Below are positions 17,065 through 26,825 of a stretch of 64,000 nt of DNA, piece after piece (position 1 is the stretch's first letter; the number at the start of each line of letters is the position of its first letter). Both the position numbers and the translations under genes were made by a program. Source of the stretch: Castellaniella sp040276085 (lineage in GTDB: Bacteria; Pseudomonadota; Gammaproteobacteria; Burkholderiales; Burkholderiaceae_B); the NCBI RefSeq assembly GCF_040276085.1, contig NZ_JBELOK010000007.1, positions 1 to 64,000 on the forward strand. The letters are read 5' to 3'. The notes beneath the pieces were generated by a model, which ran no database searches, had not been told where the DNA came from, and worked only from the letters and a program-made list of their open reading frames with translations.

Positions 17065-17721
17065 ATGAGGGTACGGATGTTTGCAACGGGGGGGGGGATG
17101 GCGCTGCTGCTGGCGGCTTGTGCCAGTACGCCTCCCAGCCATTATTACAGCCTGGCTGGCCAGGATGCCCCGGCACCGGCCCTTGCTGCCAGTCAGATGG
17201 AGCACAAGGCAGGATCCGGGCAGGCGTATGGGCTACAGCTGCAAGTACGCAGCATCCCGGCTGATGTCGATCGTAGCCAGATTGTGGTCAGGGATCCCGC
17301 CCATGCGCCTGCGGTGGATGTGCTTAATCAGTCGATCTGGTCGGCTCCGCTTGATCAGCAGATCCAGCGGGTTCTGGCGACAGGTCTTGCTACCCGCCTG
17401 GGTGTGGTCGATGTGCAGCGCCTGCCGACTGCCGCCGGCATGCTTGTGCGCACCATGGATGTGCGCATCACTCAATTCGACCTAGTCTGGGGGCAGGGGG
17501 CGTATCTAAGCGCCGTCTGGACAGATCAGGGAATGACAGGAAAATCTGCCCAAGTGTGTCAGGCGGCCGTGCATTCCAAGGCGCCGGTTGGAGTGGCCAA
17601 TCTTGTCAACGCACAGAAGCGTAGCCTTGCCGCGTTGGTGTCCCTGATGGCAGATCCAACCGCCTCTCCTGTGGCAGGTTTACCAGATGATACGCAGGTA
17701 AACCAAATTGGTTGTACCTAA
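17065..17721 (+). CDS. pqiC: PqiC-family outer-membrane lipoprotein
   Basis: A 218-residue lipoprotein with lipobox LLAAC (Cys at residue 19) and the start of the mature part STPPSHYYSL, typical of PqiC/ABC-transport auxiliary lipoproteins. It is the third member of the pqiABC set and should anchor PqiB at the outer membrane. A run of ten G lies inside the signal-peptide coding sequence (17088-17097), directly before an in-frame ATG at 17098 that could serve as an alternative start. Confidence 0.9.
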   Translation: MRVRMFATGGGMALLLAACASTPPSHYYSLAGQDAPAPALAASQMEHKAGSGQAYGLQLQVRSIPADVDRSQIVVRDPAHAPAVDVLNQSIWSAPLDQQIQRVLATGLATRLGVVDVQRLPTAAGMLVRTMDVRITQFDLVWGQGAYLSAVWTDQGMTGKSAQVCQAAVHSKAPVGVANLVNAQKRSLAALVSLMADPTASPVAGLPDDTQVNQIGCT

Positions 17722-17833
17722 TTAGGTTTCGGGTTATCCATAATGGTTGAAATCGGGTTAACCTTATATTCTCACTGATTATCGGCCCCGCCTGCAGCGT
17801 GAGTGGGGCATTCATCAACCCGAGAACCTGAAC

Positions 17834-20800
17834 ATGGCCACAGTGACACTGGGAGTCAAGGTCGATGAGACCTTGCGAGAACGTCTTCGCGTACAGGCGG
17901 AAAAGCTGGGTTGTACCCCGCACTGGCTGCACAAGCAAGCTTTGCTAACTTACGTAGAAGCCATCGAGCGCGGCCAGTTGCCGGCGGATATTGATCATCG
18001 CACAGACACCGCCGAGCCGGGGCCTGTCACCGAAACCGAGCTGCAAACGCCGTTTCAGGAGTTTGCCCAGGAGATTCAGCCGCAATCTGTGTTGCGAGCG
18101 GCGATTACCTCTGCCTACCGGCGTCCAGAGCCCGAGTGCGTGGCGATGTTGCTGGATCTTGCCGGTGCGGCGCAGTCAGACAAAGTGCAGGTCTTGGCCA
18201 AGGGGCTGGTACAAACGCTCCGTGACAAGCGCACGGGCGGCGGCGTCGAGGGCCTGATACAAGAGTTTTCCCTGTCCAGCCAAGAGGGCGTAGCCCTGAT
18301 GTGCCTGGCCGAAGCCTTGTTGCGTATCCCCGACCAGGCCACTCGCGATGCGCTGGTCCGGGACAAAATCAGCCGAGGCCACTGGCGGGCTCATGTGGGC
18401 GAGTCCCGCTCCCTGTTTGTCAACGCAGCCACCTGGGGCTTGCTGGTTACCGGCAAGCTGGTCAGTGTCAACAGCGAGCAAAGCCTTTCACAGGCGCTTA
18501 CCCGCTTGATCGCCCGAGGGGGTGAGCCCCTGATCCGGCGTGGCGTCAATATGGCGATGCGACTGATGGGTGAGCAGTTTGTCTCCGGGCAAACCATCTC
18601 GTCGGCGCTGGCCAATAGCCGAAAATTCGAGGAAATCGGTTTTCGCTATTCCTACGATATGCTGGGCGAAGCCGCCACAACGGCCGAAGACGCTGCCAGC
18701 TACTACCGCTCCTACGAGCAAGCCATCCATGCGATTGGCAAGGCCTCACAAGGCCGGGGCATCTATGAAGGCCCGGGGATTTCAATCAAGCTGTCTGCCC
18801 TGCATCCGCGTTACTCACGTGCGCAGCGCGACCGTGTAATGACCGAGTTGCTGCCTCGCATGGTCGAGCTCTCGGTGCTGGCGCGCCAGTACGACATTGG
18901 CCTGAACATCGATGCGGAAGAAGCCGACCGCCTCGAGCTGTCGCTCGATTTGCTGGAGGCTCTGTGCTTTGATGCCCGCCTGCGCGGTTGGAACGGCATT
19001 GGCTTTGTTATCCAGGCCTACCAAAAGCGTGCACCGTTTGTCATCGACTTTGTGATTGACCTTGCCCGGCGCAGCAAGCACCGCCTGATGGTGCGGCTGG
19101 TCAAGGGGGCCTATTGGGATTCGGAGATCAAGCGCGCCCAGGTGGATGGCCTCGAAGGCTATCCCGTGTACACGCGCAAGATGCATACCGATGTGTCTTA
19201 CCTGGCGTGCGCGCGCAAGCTGCTGTCGGCCCCCGAGGCCGTGTTTCCGCAGTTTGCCACCCACAATGCCCAGACCTTGGCATCTATCTATCATCTGGCC
19301 GGCGAAAATTATTATCCTGGCCAATACGAGTTCCAGTGCTTGCACGGTATGGGTGAGCCCCTCTACGAAGAAGTGGTGGGGCCGGTCTCCAAAGGAAAAC
19401 TCAATCGACCTTGCCGGGTGTATGCCCCGGTGGGCACACATGAAACCCTGTTGGCCTATCTGGTGCGGCGTCTGCTTGAAAACGGTGCCAACACTTCGTT
19501 TGTCAATCAGATCGGTGATAAAAGCTTTCCCATCGAGCGCCTGATCGAAGACCCGGTGCACAAGGCGCGGGCCGTACAACCCCTGGGGGCGCCGCACGAG
19601 CGTATCCCCTTGCCACGAGACCTCTATCAGGCCCACGAGAACCGTGCCAACTCCGCTGGTCTGGATCTCAGCAACGAGCACCGCCTAAGTTCATTGGCAG
19701 CCGCTCTGCTGGGTAGTGCAGATCGGCTCTGGCTGGCCGCACCACCTTCGGCAGATGACCTGACACGTGCTCAGGATGTACTGAATCCGGCCGATCATCG
19801 GGATGTCGTGGGCCAAGTCATCGAGGCCTCCGATGCAGACGTGCAGGCGGCTCTGAAACGTGCCGAATACGCGGCGCCCATCTGGCAGGCCACGCCGGCA
19901 GACGAGCGTGCCCAGTGCCTGCGTCATGCTGCACAGCTGCTCGAGGACGAGATGCAAGTGTCCATCGGCCTGATTGTCCGGGAAGCGGGCAAGTCGTTTC
20001 CCAATGCCGTGGCCGAGGTACGCGAAGCTGTGGATTTTCTACGTTATTACGCCACTCGCATTGAAACCGAATTCTCCAACGACAGCCATCGGCCCCTGGG
20101 GCCGGTGCTATGCATCAGCCCCTGGAACTTCCCCTTGGCCATTTTCACTGGCCAGGTCAGTGCCGCGCTGGCTGCTGGCAATGTGGTGTTGGCCAAACCC
20201 GCCGAGCAAACCAGTCTGATCGCGGCCTATGGGGTGTCGGTACTGCATCGTGCCGGTGTGCCGGCTGATGCGGTACAGCTGTTGCCTGGGCGTGGCGAAA
20301 CTGTGGGTGCCACTCTGGTGGCCAGTCCGGTGGTGCGTGGTGTGATGTTTACCGGATCCACCGAGGTGGCCAAGCTGATTGCCGGTACCTTGTCGCAACG
20401 CCTGGATGGCATAGGGCGCCCCGTGCCCCTGATTGCAGAAACCGGTGGCCAGAATGCCCTGATTGTCGACTCCTCCGCGCTCACCGAGCAGGTGGTCTAC
20501 GACGTGCTTAATTCTGCCTTTGATTCAGCCGGACAGCGCTGCTCGGCCTTGCGTATTTTGTGCATTCAGGAAGACTGCGCCGACCGTACCCTGAATATGT
20601 TGCGAGGCGCCATGCAAGAGCTTCGCGTGGGCCGTCCCGAGCTGCTGTCTACGGATATCGGCCCGGTGATTGACGCCGAGGCCAAGGATATGATCGAGCG
20701 CCATATCCAGACCATGCAGTCGGCGGGTCATGCTGTCGACCGTCAGGTGGGCGATACCGGCCAAACCCAGTTTGGTACCTTTGTGGCGCCTGCCCTGATC

Positions 20801-21616
20801 GAAATTTCAGACATCGCCGAGCTTGAGCGAGAGGTATTTGGGCCCGTGCTGCATGTGCTTCGTTACCGGCGTGAAGATCTGGATGCCGTCATCGATGCCA
20901 TCAATGCACGTGGCTATGGCCTCACCTTTGGCGTACACACCCGCCTGGATGAAACCGTGCAGCATGTCACCGAGCGCATTCAGGTAGGCAACATCTATGT
21001 CAATCGAAACATCGTCGGTGCAACCGTAGGGGTGCAACCCTTTGGCGGCGAAGGCTTGTCGGGCACTGGCCCCAAGGCCGGCGGCCCTTTGTACCTGCAT
21101 CGTTTGTTGTCAGTTGCACCCAGCGAACTTCCCGTGTCGGGAACCCCTGGGCAGGATGCACAGCCGCTTGAGCTTCCCGGCCCAACCGGAGAAACCAACC
21201 GCTACCGCCTCAAGCCCAGAGGCACAGTATTGTGCCGGGCTGTCAGCAAAGCGGGTGTGCAGGCGCAATTGCAGGCCTGCCAGCAAACCGGCAACGCCAT
21301 GTTGTGGGTGGATACGCCAGAAATCCGGGCGATTCATCAACAGGCAGGCCTGACGGATGTGCGCTGGGTGGATACTGGTGCTCTGGAGGCCGCTGAGTAT
21401 CAGGTGGTGCTGTTTGAAGGTGACGGCGACGATCTTCTGGCCTTATCCCGTGTCGTGGCAGCCCGCCCGGGCCCGATTGTGCCTGTGCTGGCCCGTCGGA
21501 CGCCGGAGCTGTCTGCCAGTCAGGGCTACCCTCTGGAAATGCTGGTGCGCGAGGTCTCCTTGTGCATCAACACAGCTGCCGCCGGCGGGAACGCTACTCT
21601 CATGATGGTAGGGTGA
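17834..21616 (+). CDS. putA: Trifunctional proline dehydrogenase / pyrroline-5-carboxylate dehydrogenase / DNA-binding repressor PutA
   Basis: A 1260-residue protein that oxidises proline to glutamate in two steps. Residues 1-50 form a ribbon-helix-helix DNA-binding domain (VTLGVKVDETLRERL). The FAD-binding proline dehydrogenase barrel spans about 240-540 (includes VRLVKGAYWDSEIKRA). The aldehyde dehydrogenase domain spans about 640-1110, with SPWNFPLAIFTG and the catalytic Cys near 903 in AGQRCSALR. A C-terminal domain completes it. The ribbon-helix-helix domain predicts autoregulation, with operators expected in the 112-base gap after pqiC. No putP is present in the window. Confidence 0.97.
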   Translation: MATVTLGVKVDETLRERLRVQAEKLGCTPHWLHKQALLTYVEAIERGQLPADIDHRTDTAEPGPVTETELQTPFQEFAQEIQPQSVLRAAITSAYRRPEPECVAMLLDLAGAAQSDKVQVLAKGLVQTLRDKRTGGGVEGLIQEFSLSSQEGVALMCLAEALLRIPDQATRDALVRDKISRGHWRAHVGESRSLFVNAATWGLLVTGKLVSVNSEQSLSQALTRLIARGGEPLIRRGVNMAMRLMGEQFVSGQTISSALANSRKFEEIGFRYSYDMLGEAATTAEDAASYYRSYEQAIHAIGKASQGRGIYEGPGISIKLSALHPRYSRAQRDRVMTELLPRMVELSVLARQYDIGLNIDAEEADRLELSLDLLEALCFDARLRGWNGIGFVIQAYQKRAPFVIDFVIDLARRSKHRLMVRLVKGAYWDSEIKRAQVDGLEGYPVYTRKMHTDVSYLACARKLLSAPEAVFPQFATHNAQTLASIYHLAGENYYPGQYEFQCLHGMGEPLYEEVVGPVSKGKLNRPCRVYAPVGTHETLLAYLVRRLLENGANTSFVNQIGDKSFPIERLIEDPVHKARAVQPLGAPHERIPLPRDLYQAHENRANSAGLDLSNEHRLSSLAAALLGSADRLWLAAPPSADDLTRAQDVLNPADHRDVVGQVIEASDADVQAALKRAEYAAPIWQATPADERAQCLRHAAQLLEDEMQVSIGLIVREAGKSFPNAVAEVREAVDFLRYYATRIETEFSNDSHRPLGPVLCISPWNFPLAIFTGQVSAALAAGNVVLAKPAEQTSLIAAYGVSVLHRAGVPADAVQLLPGRGETVGATLVASPVVRGVMFTGSTEVAKLIAGTLSQRLDGIGRPVPLIAETGGQNALIVDSSALTEQVVYDVLNSAFDSAGQRCSALRILCIQEDCADRTLNMLRGAMQELRVGRPELLSTDIGPVIDAEAKDMIERHIQTMQSAGHAVDRQVGDTGQTQFGTFVAPALIEISDIAELEREVFGPVLHVLRYRREDLDAVIDAINARGYGLTFGVHTRLDETVQHVTERIQVGNIYVNRNIVGATVGVQPFGGEGLSGTGPKAGGPLYLHRLLSVAPSELPVSGTPGQDAQPLELPGPTGETNRYRLKPRGTVLCRAVSKAGVQAQLQACQQTGNAMLWVDTPEIRAIHQQAGLTDVRWVDTGALEAAEYQVVLFEGDGDDLLALSRVVAARPGPIVPVLARRTPELSASQGYPLEMLVREVSLCINTAAAGGNATLMMVG

Positions 21617-21633
21617 TGTCAGTACACCTGTAA

Positions 21634-21664
21634 AAATCAAAGGGCCCAGCGGGCCCTTTGATTT
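21634..21664. terminator. Bidirectional terminator between putA and the parvulin gene
   Basis: The arms AAATCAAAGGGCCC and GGGCCCTTTGATTT pair perfectly around AGC, with A-rich and T-rich outer parts. It can stop putA transcripts and minus-strand transcripts from the parvulin gene. Confidence 0.9.
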
Positions 21665-21686
21665 ATGTCAGCGACGTAGCGTGCGC

Positions 21687-21968
21687 TTAATCTTGCCGGC
21701 TGGTGACTTCCAGCAAGTGGTAGCCAAATTGTGTGCGCACCGGGCCCTGGACTTCGCCCACGGGGGCGCTGAACACCACCGTATCGAACTCAGGCACCAT
21801 CTGGCCGCGGCCAAACGTACCCAGGTTGCCGCCATCACGGCTGGAGGGGCAGCTGGAGTGTTCTTTGGCCACTGCGGCAAAGTCGGCACCAGCGGCGATT
21901 TCGTCTTTCAGTTTCAGGCAAAGTGCTTCGGAATCCACCAAAATATGGCGGGCTGTGGCTTGAGTCAT
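21687..21968 (-). CDS. ppiC: Parvulin-type peptidyl-prolyl cis-trans isomerase
   Basis: A 93-residue single-domain parvulin starting MTQATARHILV. The conserved GGNLGTFGRGQMVPEF and the final TQFGYHLLEV are visible. No signal peptide is present, so it is cytosolic like E. coli PpiC. It is convergent with putA and ends at a shared terminator. Confidence 0.93.
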   Translation of the reverse strand: MTQATARHILVDSEALCLKLKDEIAAGADFAAVAKEHSSCPSSRDGGNLGTFGRGQMVPEFDTVVFSAPVGEVQGPVRTQFGYHLLEVTSRQD

Positions 21969-22019
21969 TGATGGCTCCTGTGAGGGGTAAAAACGCTAAA
22001 GGATAACGCAATCCTTACG

Positions 22020-22730
22020 TCAGTGTCCCAGGTAAGCCGCCTGAATTTCCGGCGAAGCCAGGAGTTCACGCGCCGGGCCTTCGTGGGACAGCTTGCCTAC
22101 CTCGAGGACGTAGCCACGATCGGCCAGTTTAAGGGCCATCCGGGCGTTTTGCTCGACGATCAGAATGGTGACGCCGGTTTCCCGAACCTCGCGCAGTACT
22201 TGGAAAATATTACGCACAATGATTGGCGCCAGGCCGAGGCTGGGCTCGTCGAGCAACAGCAGGCGTGGTTTGATTACCAGTGCGCGGCCAATGGCCAGCA
22301 TTTGTTGCTCGCCACCCGACAATGTGCCGGCCAATTGTGCCCGGCGCTCGTAGAGCCGGGGGAAAATCTTGTAGACGTGTTCGCAGCTTTCAGTGATTTC
22401 TGCGGGCGGGCGGGTAAAGCCGCCCATGCGCAGATTCTCGGCTACGGACAGCGTGCCAAACACACGCCGGCCTTCGGGTGACTGCCCAATGCCCAGGCGC
22501 ACGATACGATCGGCCCCCATGTGTGTAGTGTCGTGGTCAGCAAAGGTAATTTTGCCGGCCTTTGGCGCGATCAGGCCACTGAGTGTACGCATCAGGGTGG
22601 TTTTGCCGGCGCCGTTGGCTCCCAGGATTGCGACGACTTCGCGTTCTTGCACTTGCAGGGAAATACCCTTGAGTGCCTGGATCTGGCCGTAGTTGACGCG
22701 TAAATCTTCGATCTTCAGCAATGGTGTCAT
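22020..22730 (-). CDS. livF: Branched-chain amino acid ABC transporter, ATP-binding protein LivF type
   Basis: A 236-residue ATPase. Walker A GANGAGKT is at about residues 35-42, the signature LSGGEQQ is in the middle and Walker B LLLLDEPSLGL follows. LivF-type features include GRRVFGTLSVAENL. It works with LivG, LivM, LivH and a periplasmic binding protein. The start overlaps the livG stop by four bases. Confidence 0.93.
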   Translation of the reverse strand: MTPLLKIEDLRVNYGQIQALKGISLQVQEREVVAILGANGAGKTTLMRTLSGLIAPKAGKITFADHDTTHMGADRIVRLGIGQSPEGRRVFGTLSVAENLRMGGFTRPPAEITESCEHVYKIFPRLYERRAQLAGTLSGGEQQMLAIGRALVIKPRLLLLDEPSLGLAPIIVRNIFQVLREVRETGVTILIVEQNARMALKLADRGYVLEVGKLSHEGPARELLASPEIQAAYLGH

Positions 22731-23575
22731 GACTGGGCCTGTTCTTCGTGGATCGCTTGGGTCAGGGGATCATCGTCGTCGTCATCGTCCTGGCCCAGAT
22801 AGGCCTCGATCACCAGGGGATTGGCTCGGATTTCTTCGGGCTTGCCTTCGGCAATTTTTTTGCCGAAGTTAATGACCACAATGCTGTCGGTGACGTTCAT
22901 CACCACACTCATGTCGTGCTCTACCAGAATGACGGTGATGCCTTGGTCGCGGATGCCGCGAATGGTGTCGTTCAGGGCGGCAGATTCTTGCTCGTTGAGG
23001 CCTGCAGCGGGCTCGTCGAGGATGATGAGCTCGGGGTGGGCCACCAGCGTGCGCGCCATCTCAACCCGGCGCTGGGCACCATAGGGTAGCGAGGTTGCAA
23101 TCTCATTGGCCACGTCGGCCAGGTCAAGTTGGTTGAGTACCGCCATCGCGCGCTCGATCAACTGGCGTTCTTCGCGCCGCTGTGCCGGGGTGCGCAGCAA
23201 GCCTTGCCACCACGATTGCTGCATCAGCAGATGTTGCCCGGCAATGACGTTTTCGAGCACAGTCATGTCGGCAAACAGCCGGATGGTCTGGAAGGTACGG
23301 CGGATGCCGGCCTGTGCCACCCGATGGGGAGGCTGGCCGGTGACGTCCTTGCCATGCCAGCGGATATGTCCGTCCGTGGGCTGATAGACCCCGGTGATGA
23401 TGTTGAAAACCGTGGTTTTGCCTGCGCCGTTGGGGCCGATCAAACCGACGATCTCACCGCGGTGGACCTTGAAACTGAGATCGTCCACTGCACGCAGGCC
23501 GCCGAAGCTGATGCCAACGTGATCAAGCTCGAGGAGAATGTCCGAGGAGCCGGAAGTAGGAAGGGGCGAATTCAT
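22727..23575 (-). CDS. livG: Branched-chain amino acid ABC transporter, ATP-binding protein LivG type
   Basis: A 282-residue ATPase with Walker A GPNGAGKTT, LivG-type RTFQTIRLFADMTVLENV, and Walker B LIILDEPAAGLN. An unusual run of aspartates and acidic residues (DDDDDDDP) lies near the C-terminus. It overlaps livF and livM by four bases each. Confidence 0.93.
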   Translation of the reverse strand: MNSPLPTSGSSDILLELDHVGISFGGLRAVDDLSFKVHRGEIVGLIGPNGAGKTTVFNIITGVYQPTDGHIRWHGKDVTGQPPHRVAQAGIRRTFQTIRLFADMTVLENVIAGQHLLMQQSWWQGLLRTPAQRREERQLIERAMAVLNQLDLADVANEIATSLPYGAQRRVEMARTLVAHPELIILDEPAAGLNEQESAALNDTIRGIRDQGITVILVEHDMSVVMNVTDSIVVINFGKKIAEGKPEEIRANPLVIEAYLGQDDDDDDDPLTQAIHEEQAQS

Positions 23576-24558
23576 AGGACTCCCTTGCGTGCAGGCCAGA
23601 TACCTTGAGGGCGCAGGATCATGACCAGAATCATGGCGATGCCAAATACCAGATAGCGGTACTGGGCAAACTCAGTGAAAATCTGCGGCACGACAAACAT
23701 CATCGCGGTGCCCAGCAACACCCCGGGTACCGAGGCTTGTCCGCCCACCAGCACGATGGCAAACAGCACGACAGAATCCGTGAACTGAAAAGACCCCGGG
23801 CTGACCGCTGAAAGCTGCATGGCAAACAGGGTACCTGCCAGGCCGGCAATGCCTGCAGACAGGGCAAACGCTGCCACTTTGTAGTTTCGGGCATTGACGC
23901 CCAGCGTGGTGGCAGCCAGTTCGTCGTATTTGATGTACCGGAAAGTACGCCCCAGTGCCGAGCGATCCAGATTGCGCATCAGCCACAGGACCACTGCCAG
24001 CACCACCCAGTTAAGGTAGAAGAGGTGGCTTTGTGAGCCAAACATGTGGCCAAACAGCGTGGGCCCGCTGACGCCAAACAGGCCGTCGGCGCCACCTGTG
24101 AGGCCAAACAGATTGTTTTTCATGGCCAGCACAAAAATCGCGTTGAAGCCTATGGTGACCACCAGCAGGTAATCTCCGCGCAGCTTGACGATGGGGGCAG
24201 ACAAAATGCCACCCAGTGCAGCGGATATGATGATGGCTACAGGGATTGTCCAGAGGATGGGCCAGTTGAACGACAGCGACAGGATGGCGCTGGTATAGGC
24301 GCCGACGCCAAAGAACACCGCATGGCCCATGTCGTACATCCCGGCGCGCCCCAGGACGATGTCCTGTGATAGTGCGACGATGGCGTAAATGGCGAAGATG
24401 CCACCGATGGTGATCCAGGCGGGGGACATCACGCTGGGGATGGCCAGGCCGGCCAGCCACAGTATCGGCCCGAGAATGGTGAGAAATCGGATGCCGCCAC
24501 CTTTGGCGGCGTGCTCGGAGGCTGCGGGCTGGCTGGAAGTTTGCGAAGTTTGATTCAT
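23572..24558 (-). CDS. livM: Branched-chain amino acid ABC transporter, permease LivM type
   Basis: A 328-residue inner-membrane permease with about ten hydrophobic helices, including GRAGMYDMGHAVFFGVGAY, a LivM hallmark. It has a polar N-terminal extension of about 20 residues. It forms the membrane channel with LivH and lies three bases downstream of it. Confidence 0.93.
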   Translation of the reverse strand: MNQTSQTSSQPAASEHAAKGGGIRFLTILGPILWLAGLAIPSVMSPAWITIGGIFAIYAIVALSQDIVLGRAGMYDMGHAVFFGVGAYTSAILSLSFNWPILWTIPVAIIISAALGGILSAPIVKLRGDYLLVVTIGFNAIFVLAMKNNLFGLTGGADGLFGVSGPTLFGHMFGSQSHLFYLNWVVLAVVLWLMRNLDRSALGRTFRYIKYDELAATTLGVNARNYKVAAFALSAGIAGLAGTLFAMQLSAVSPGSFQFTDSVVLFAIVLVGGQASVPGVLLGTAMMFVVPQIFTEFAQYRYLVFGIAMILVMILRPQGIWPARKGVL

Positions 24559-24561
24559 GGC

Positions 24562-25464
24562 TTAGACCTTTTCAGCAACACGTTCGCCCAGCAGGCCCGA
24601 CGGACGAACCAGCAGGATGCCGATCAAGAGAGCAAAGGTGATGGCGTCTTGCCAGGAGCTGGAAATGTACCCGGCTGCAAACGCGTTAAACAGCCCAAGC
24701 ACCAGCCCGCCGAGCATGGCTCCGGGGATGTTGCCAATCCCGCCGATGATGGCGGCAATAAAGGCGTTAAGGCCGTACGACCAGCCCATGGTGAAATAGG
24801 TTTGACGGTAATACAAGCCAATGAACAAGCCGCCAATGGCGCCCAGCACGGGACCAATGATGAATACCAGGGCAATCACCCGATTGACGTTGATGCCCAT
24901 CAGGCGTGCCGCATCCTGATCGATGGCGGATGCCCGGATGGCGGTGCCCAGACGCGTGTGGTGGACGAAAAAGTACAGGCCGGCCATCAGCACAAACGCT
25001 GAAATAATGATGAGCAGCTGCACAAAGCTGAGGTAGGCACCGCCTATCTGCCAGTTGATATTGGGTAGCAGGTTGCTGGGAAACACCTGCACGTTGGGCG
25101 ACCAGATCAGCATGATGCCGTTTTCGATCAGCATCGAGGCCCCTAATGCAGACACCACTGCCGACAGGCGGTGGGCCTTGCGCAAGGGTTTGTAGGCCAG
25201 TTGGTCGAGCAGGGTGCCGGCGACGGCCACAACCAGCATGGCGACAACGAAGGCCAGTACCAGGAGGGTAACCGTGGACAAGCCGCCCAGGGCGCCGGAT
25301 GTCAGTGTGGTGAGCCCGATAAAGGCACCAAGAATGCAGAGGTCACCGTGGGCGAAGTTGATCATCTTCAACACCCCGTAGACCATCGTGTACCCAAGGG
25401 CAATCAGCGCATAGATGCCGCCAACCGTCACCCCGTTGATGAATTGCTGGAGGATAAAGTCCAT
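24562..25464 (-). CDS. livH: Branched-chain amino acid ABC transporter, permease LivH type
   Basis: A 300-residue permease starting MDFILQQFINGVTVGGIYAL, the usual LivH start. GLYYRQTYFTMGWSYGLNAFIAAIIGGIG-type sequence near residue 220-250 carries the loop that contacts the ATPase. The open frame extends to 25566, but the added residues are polar and unlike LivH, and an AGGATA ribosome site precedes the chosen ATG. About 140 bases separate it from the binding-protein gene. Confidence 0.93.
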   Translation of the reverse strand: MDFILQQFINGVTVGGIYALIALGYTMVYGVLKMINFAHGDLCILGAFIGLTTLTSGALGGLSTVTLLVLAFVVAMLVVAVAGTLLDQLAYKPLRKAHRLSAVVSALGASMLIENGIMLIWSPNVQVFPSNLLPNINWQIGGAYLSFVQLLIIISAFVLMAGLYFFVHHTRLGTAIRASAIDQDAARLMGINVNRVIALVFIIGPVLGAIGGLFIGLYYRQTYFTMGWSYGLNAFIAAIIGGIGNIPGAMLGGLVLGLFNAFAAGYISSSWQDAITFALLIGILLVRPSGLLGERVAEKV

Positions 25465-25607
25465 CGGTCGGTTTCCGTGGTGGTTCGCCAGGTGCCGTGG
25501 GTAAAAGGCAGGCAGCCGTGCGTGAGGGATGCAGGCCCCCGCCAGTGATGGCGGGAGAATGAGCACCGGGCCAGCAACTGGCGGCCCGGTGTCAGGGGTG
25601 ATGCGGC

Positions 25608-26756
25608 TTACTTGGCCTCTGGGTAGATGGTTTTGTAGCCACCACCTGCCTGGACTTCGAAGGCGGACATCGGGCTGCCGATGCGTTCGCCCTTGTCATC
25701 CCATGTAAACGGTCCGGTCAGGCCGTTGAAGGGTTGCTTCATGTTGTGCAGCCAAGGGATAAGCTTGGCGGTATCCGTGCTTTTTGTGGCTTCGATACCG
25801 GCCAGTACAGCACGCAGGCCATCTGCATTGGTGAAGGTATAGATGCTGGGAGGCGGTGCGCCGAATGCCTTGGTGTAGTCGGCCAGGAACTGCTTGGCTT
25901 CGGGGTAGGGCAGGTTTTCGGGAGCAGGCACGTTGACGATCACTGCTCCGGCTGCGGCATTGCCTGCAATCTTGGCGAAGTTTTCGTTTTGGTTGGCATC
26001 GCCACCCACAAACACGGCATTCATGCCCAGTTGCTTCATCTGCGCACGGATCAGGCCGCCGTCAGTGTAGTAGCCCGAGAAGAACAGCACGTCGGGCTTC
26101 TCGGATTTCAGCTTGGTAAGCACGGCACTGTAATCTTGCGTGCCGGCATTGATGAAGTCTTCGGCCACGATGTTGCCACCGGCCTTTTTAAGGGCTGAGC
26201 TGGTGGCTTTGGCCAGGCCTGTGGCGTAGCTGGAGTGGTCGCTAAGGATGGCAATACGCTTGTATTGCTTGACCTTGACGAAGTAGTTGGCTACGAATTC
26301 GGCTTCGTCGCTGTTGGGAGGCGCATTGCGGAAGAATGTTTTCCAGCCCTTTTGCGTGAGCTCGTCGCTGGTGCCATCAGAGGTTTGGATGACGTTGGCG
26401 GCCGAGTAGATGGGGGCAGCTGCCAGGGCTGCGCCACTGGTGTAGGTACCGATGACAGCGGTAACACCTTCGTTGACCAGCTTGCGTGCGCAGATGGCAG
26501 CTTGTGCGGCTTTGCCCTCGTCGTCGCAAACAGTGACTTCAATCTTGCGTCCGAGGATGCCACCAGCGTCGTTGTGTTGCTTGGCAATCAGCCGGACACC
26601 GTTTTCGATGCCTTGGCCTTCAGCGGCATATTCGCCGGTGATGGGGGCCTGGACGCCAATCTTGATCGGGCCATCTGCCGCGACGGCAGTACCCAGACCC
26701 ATCAGGGCCAGTGAAACCGCAGCAGAAAGCGTGGAAATTTTTGTCAGCCTGCTCAT
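25608..26756 (-). CDS. livK: Branched-chain amino acid ABC transporter, periplasmic binding protein
   Basis: A 382-residue periplasmic binding protein. A signal peptide (SAAVSLALMGLGTAVA, cleavage near residue 26) is followed by IKIGVQAPITGEYAAEGQGIENG, the type I Leu/Ile/Val-binding fold. The ATG at 26756 has a strong ribosome site (AAAGGAGAT). It is the first gene of the minus-strand livKHMGF unit. The ligand is probably a branched-chain or related amino acid but cannot be fixed from sequence. Confidence 0.93.
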   Translation of the reverse strand: MSRLTKISTLSAAVSLALMGLGTAVAADGPIKIGVQAPITGEYAAEGQGIENGVRLIAKQHNDAGGILGRKIEVTVCDDEGKAAQAAICARKLVNEGVTAVIGTYTSGAALAAAPIYSAANVIQTSDGTSDELTQKGWKTFFRNAPPNSDEAEFVANYFVKVKQYKRIAILSDHSSYATGLAKATSSALKKAGGNIVAEDFINAGTQDYSAVLTKLKSEKPDVLFFSGYYTDGGLIRAQMKQLGMNAVFVGGDANQNENFAKIAGNAAAGAVIVNVPAPENLPYPEAKQFLADYTKAFGAPPPSIYTFTNADGLRAVLAGIEATKSTDTAKLIPWLHNMKQPFNGLTGPFTWDDKGERIGSPMSAFEVQAGGGYKTIYPEAK

Positions 26757-26798
26757 GTGGGGATCTCCTTTGCATGGACCCGGATGGAGCCATATATC

Positions 26799-26825
26799 CG
26801 TAATATATTAAGAGTAAGTATTACG
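26799..26825. promoter_or_regulatory. Inverted repeat upstream of livK, possible operator
   Basis: CGTAATA at 26799-26805 and TATTACG at 26819-26825 are inverted seven-base arms spaced by 13 bases, 43-69 bases before the livK ATG, within AT-rich promoter-like sequence (TAATAT on the minus strand). Position suits an operator or promoter; no regulator is assigned. Confidence 0.35.

Noticed and set aside
17710..17718. GGTTGTACC before putA as a PutA operator related to the livK 9-mer
   Set aside because: It lies within the last codons of pqiC, and another copy is inside the putA coding region, so it is not a specific intergenic signal.
18815..19681. 288-codon open frame on the minus strand inside putA
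   Set aside because: Opposite the proline dehydrogenase barrel; no family match.
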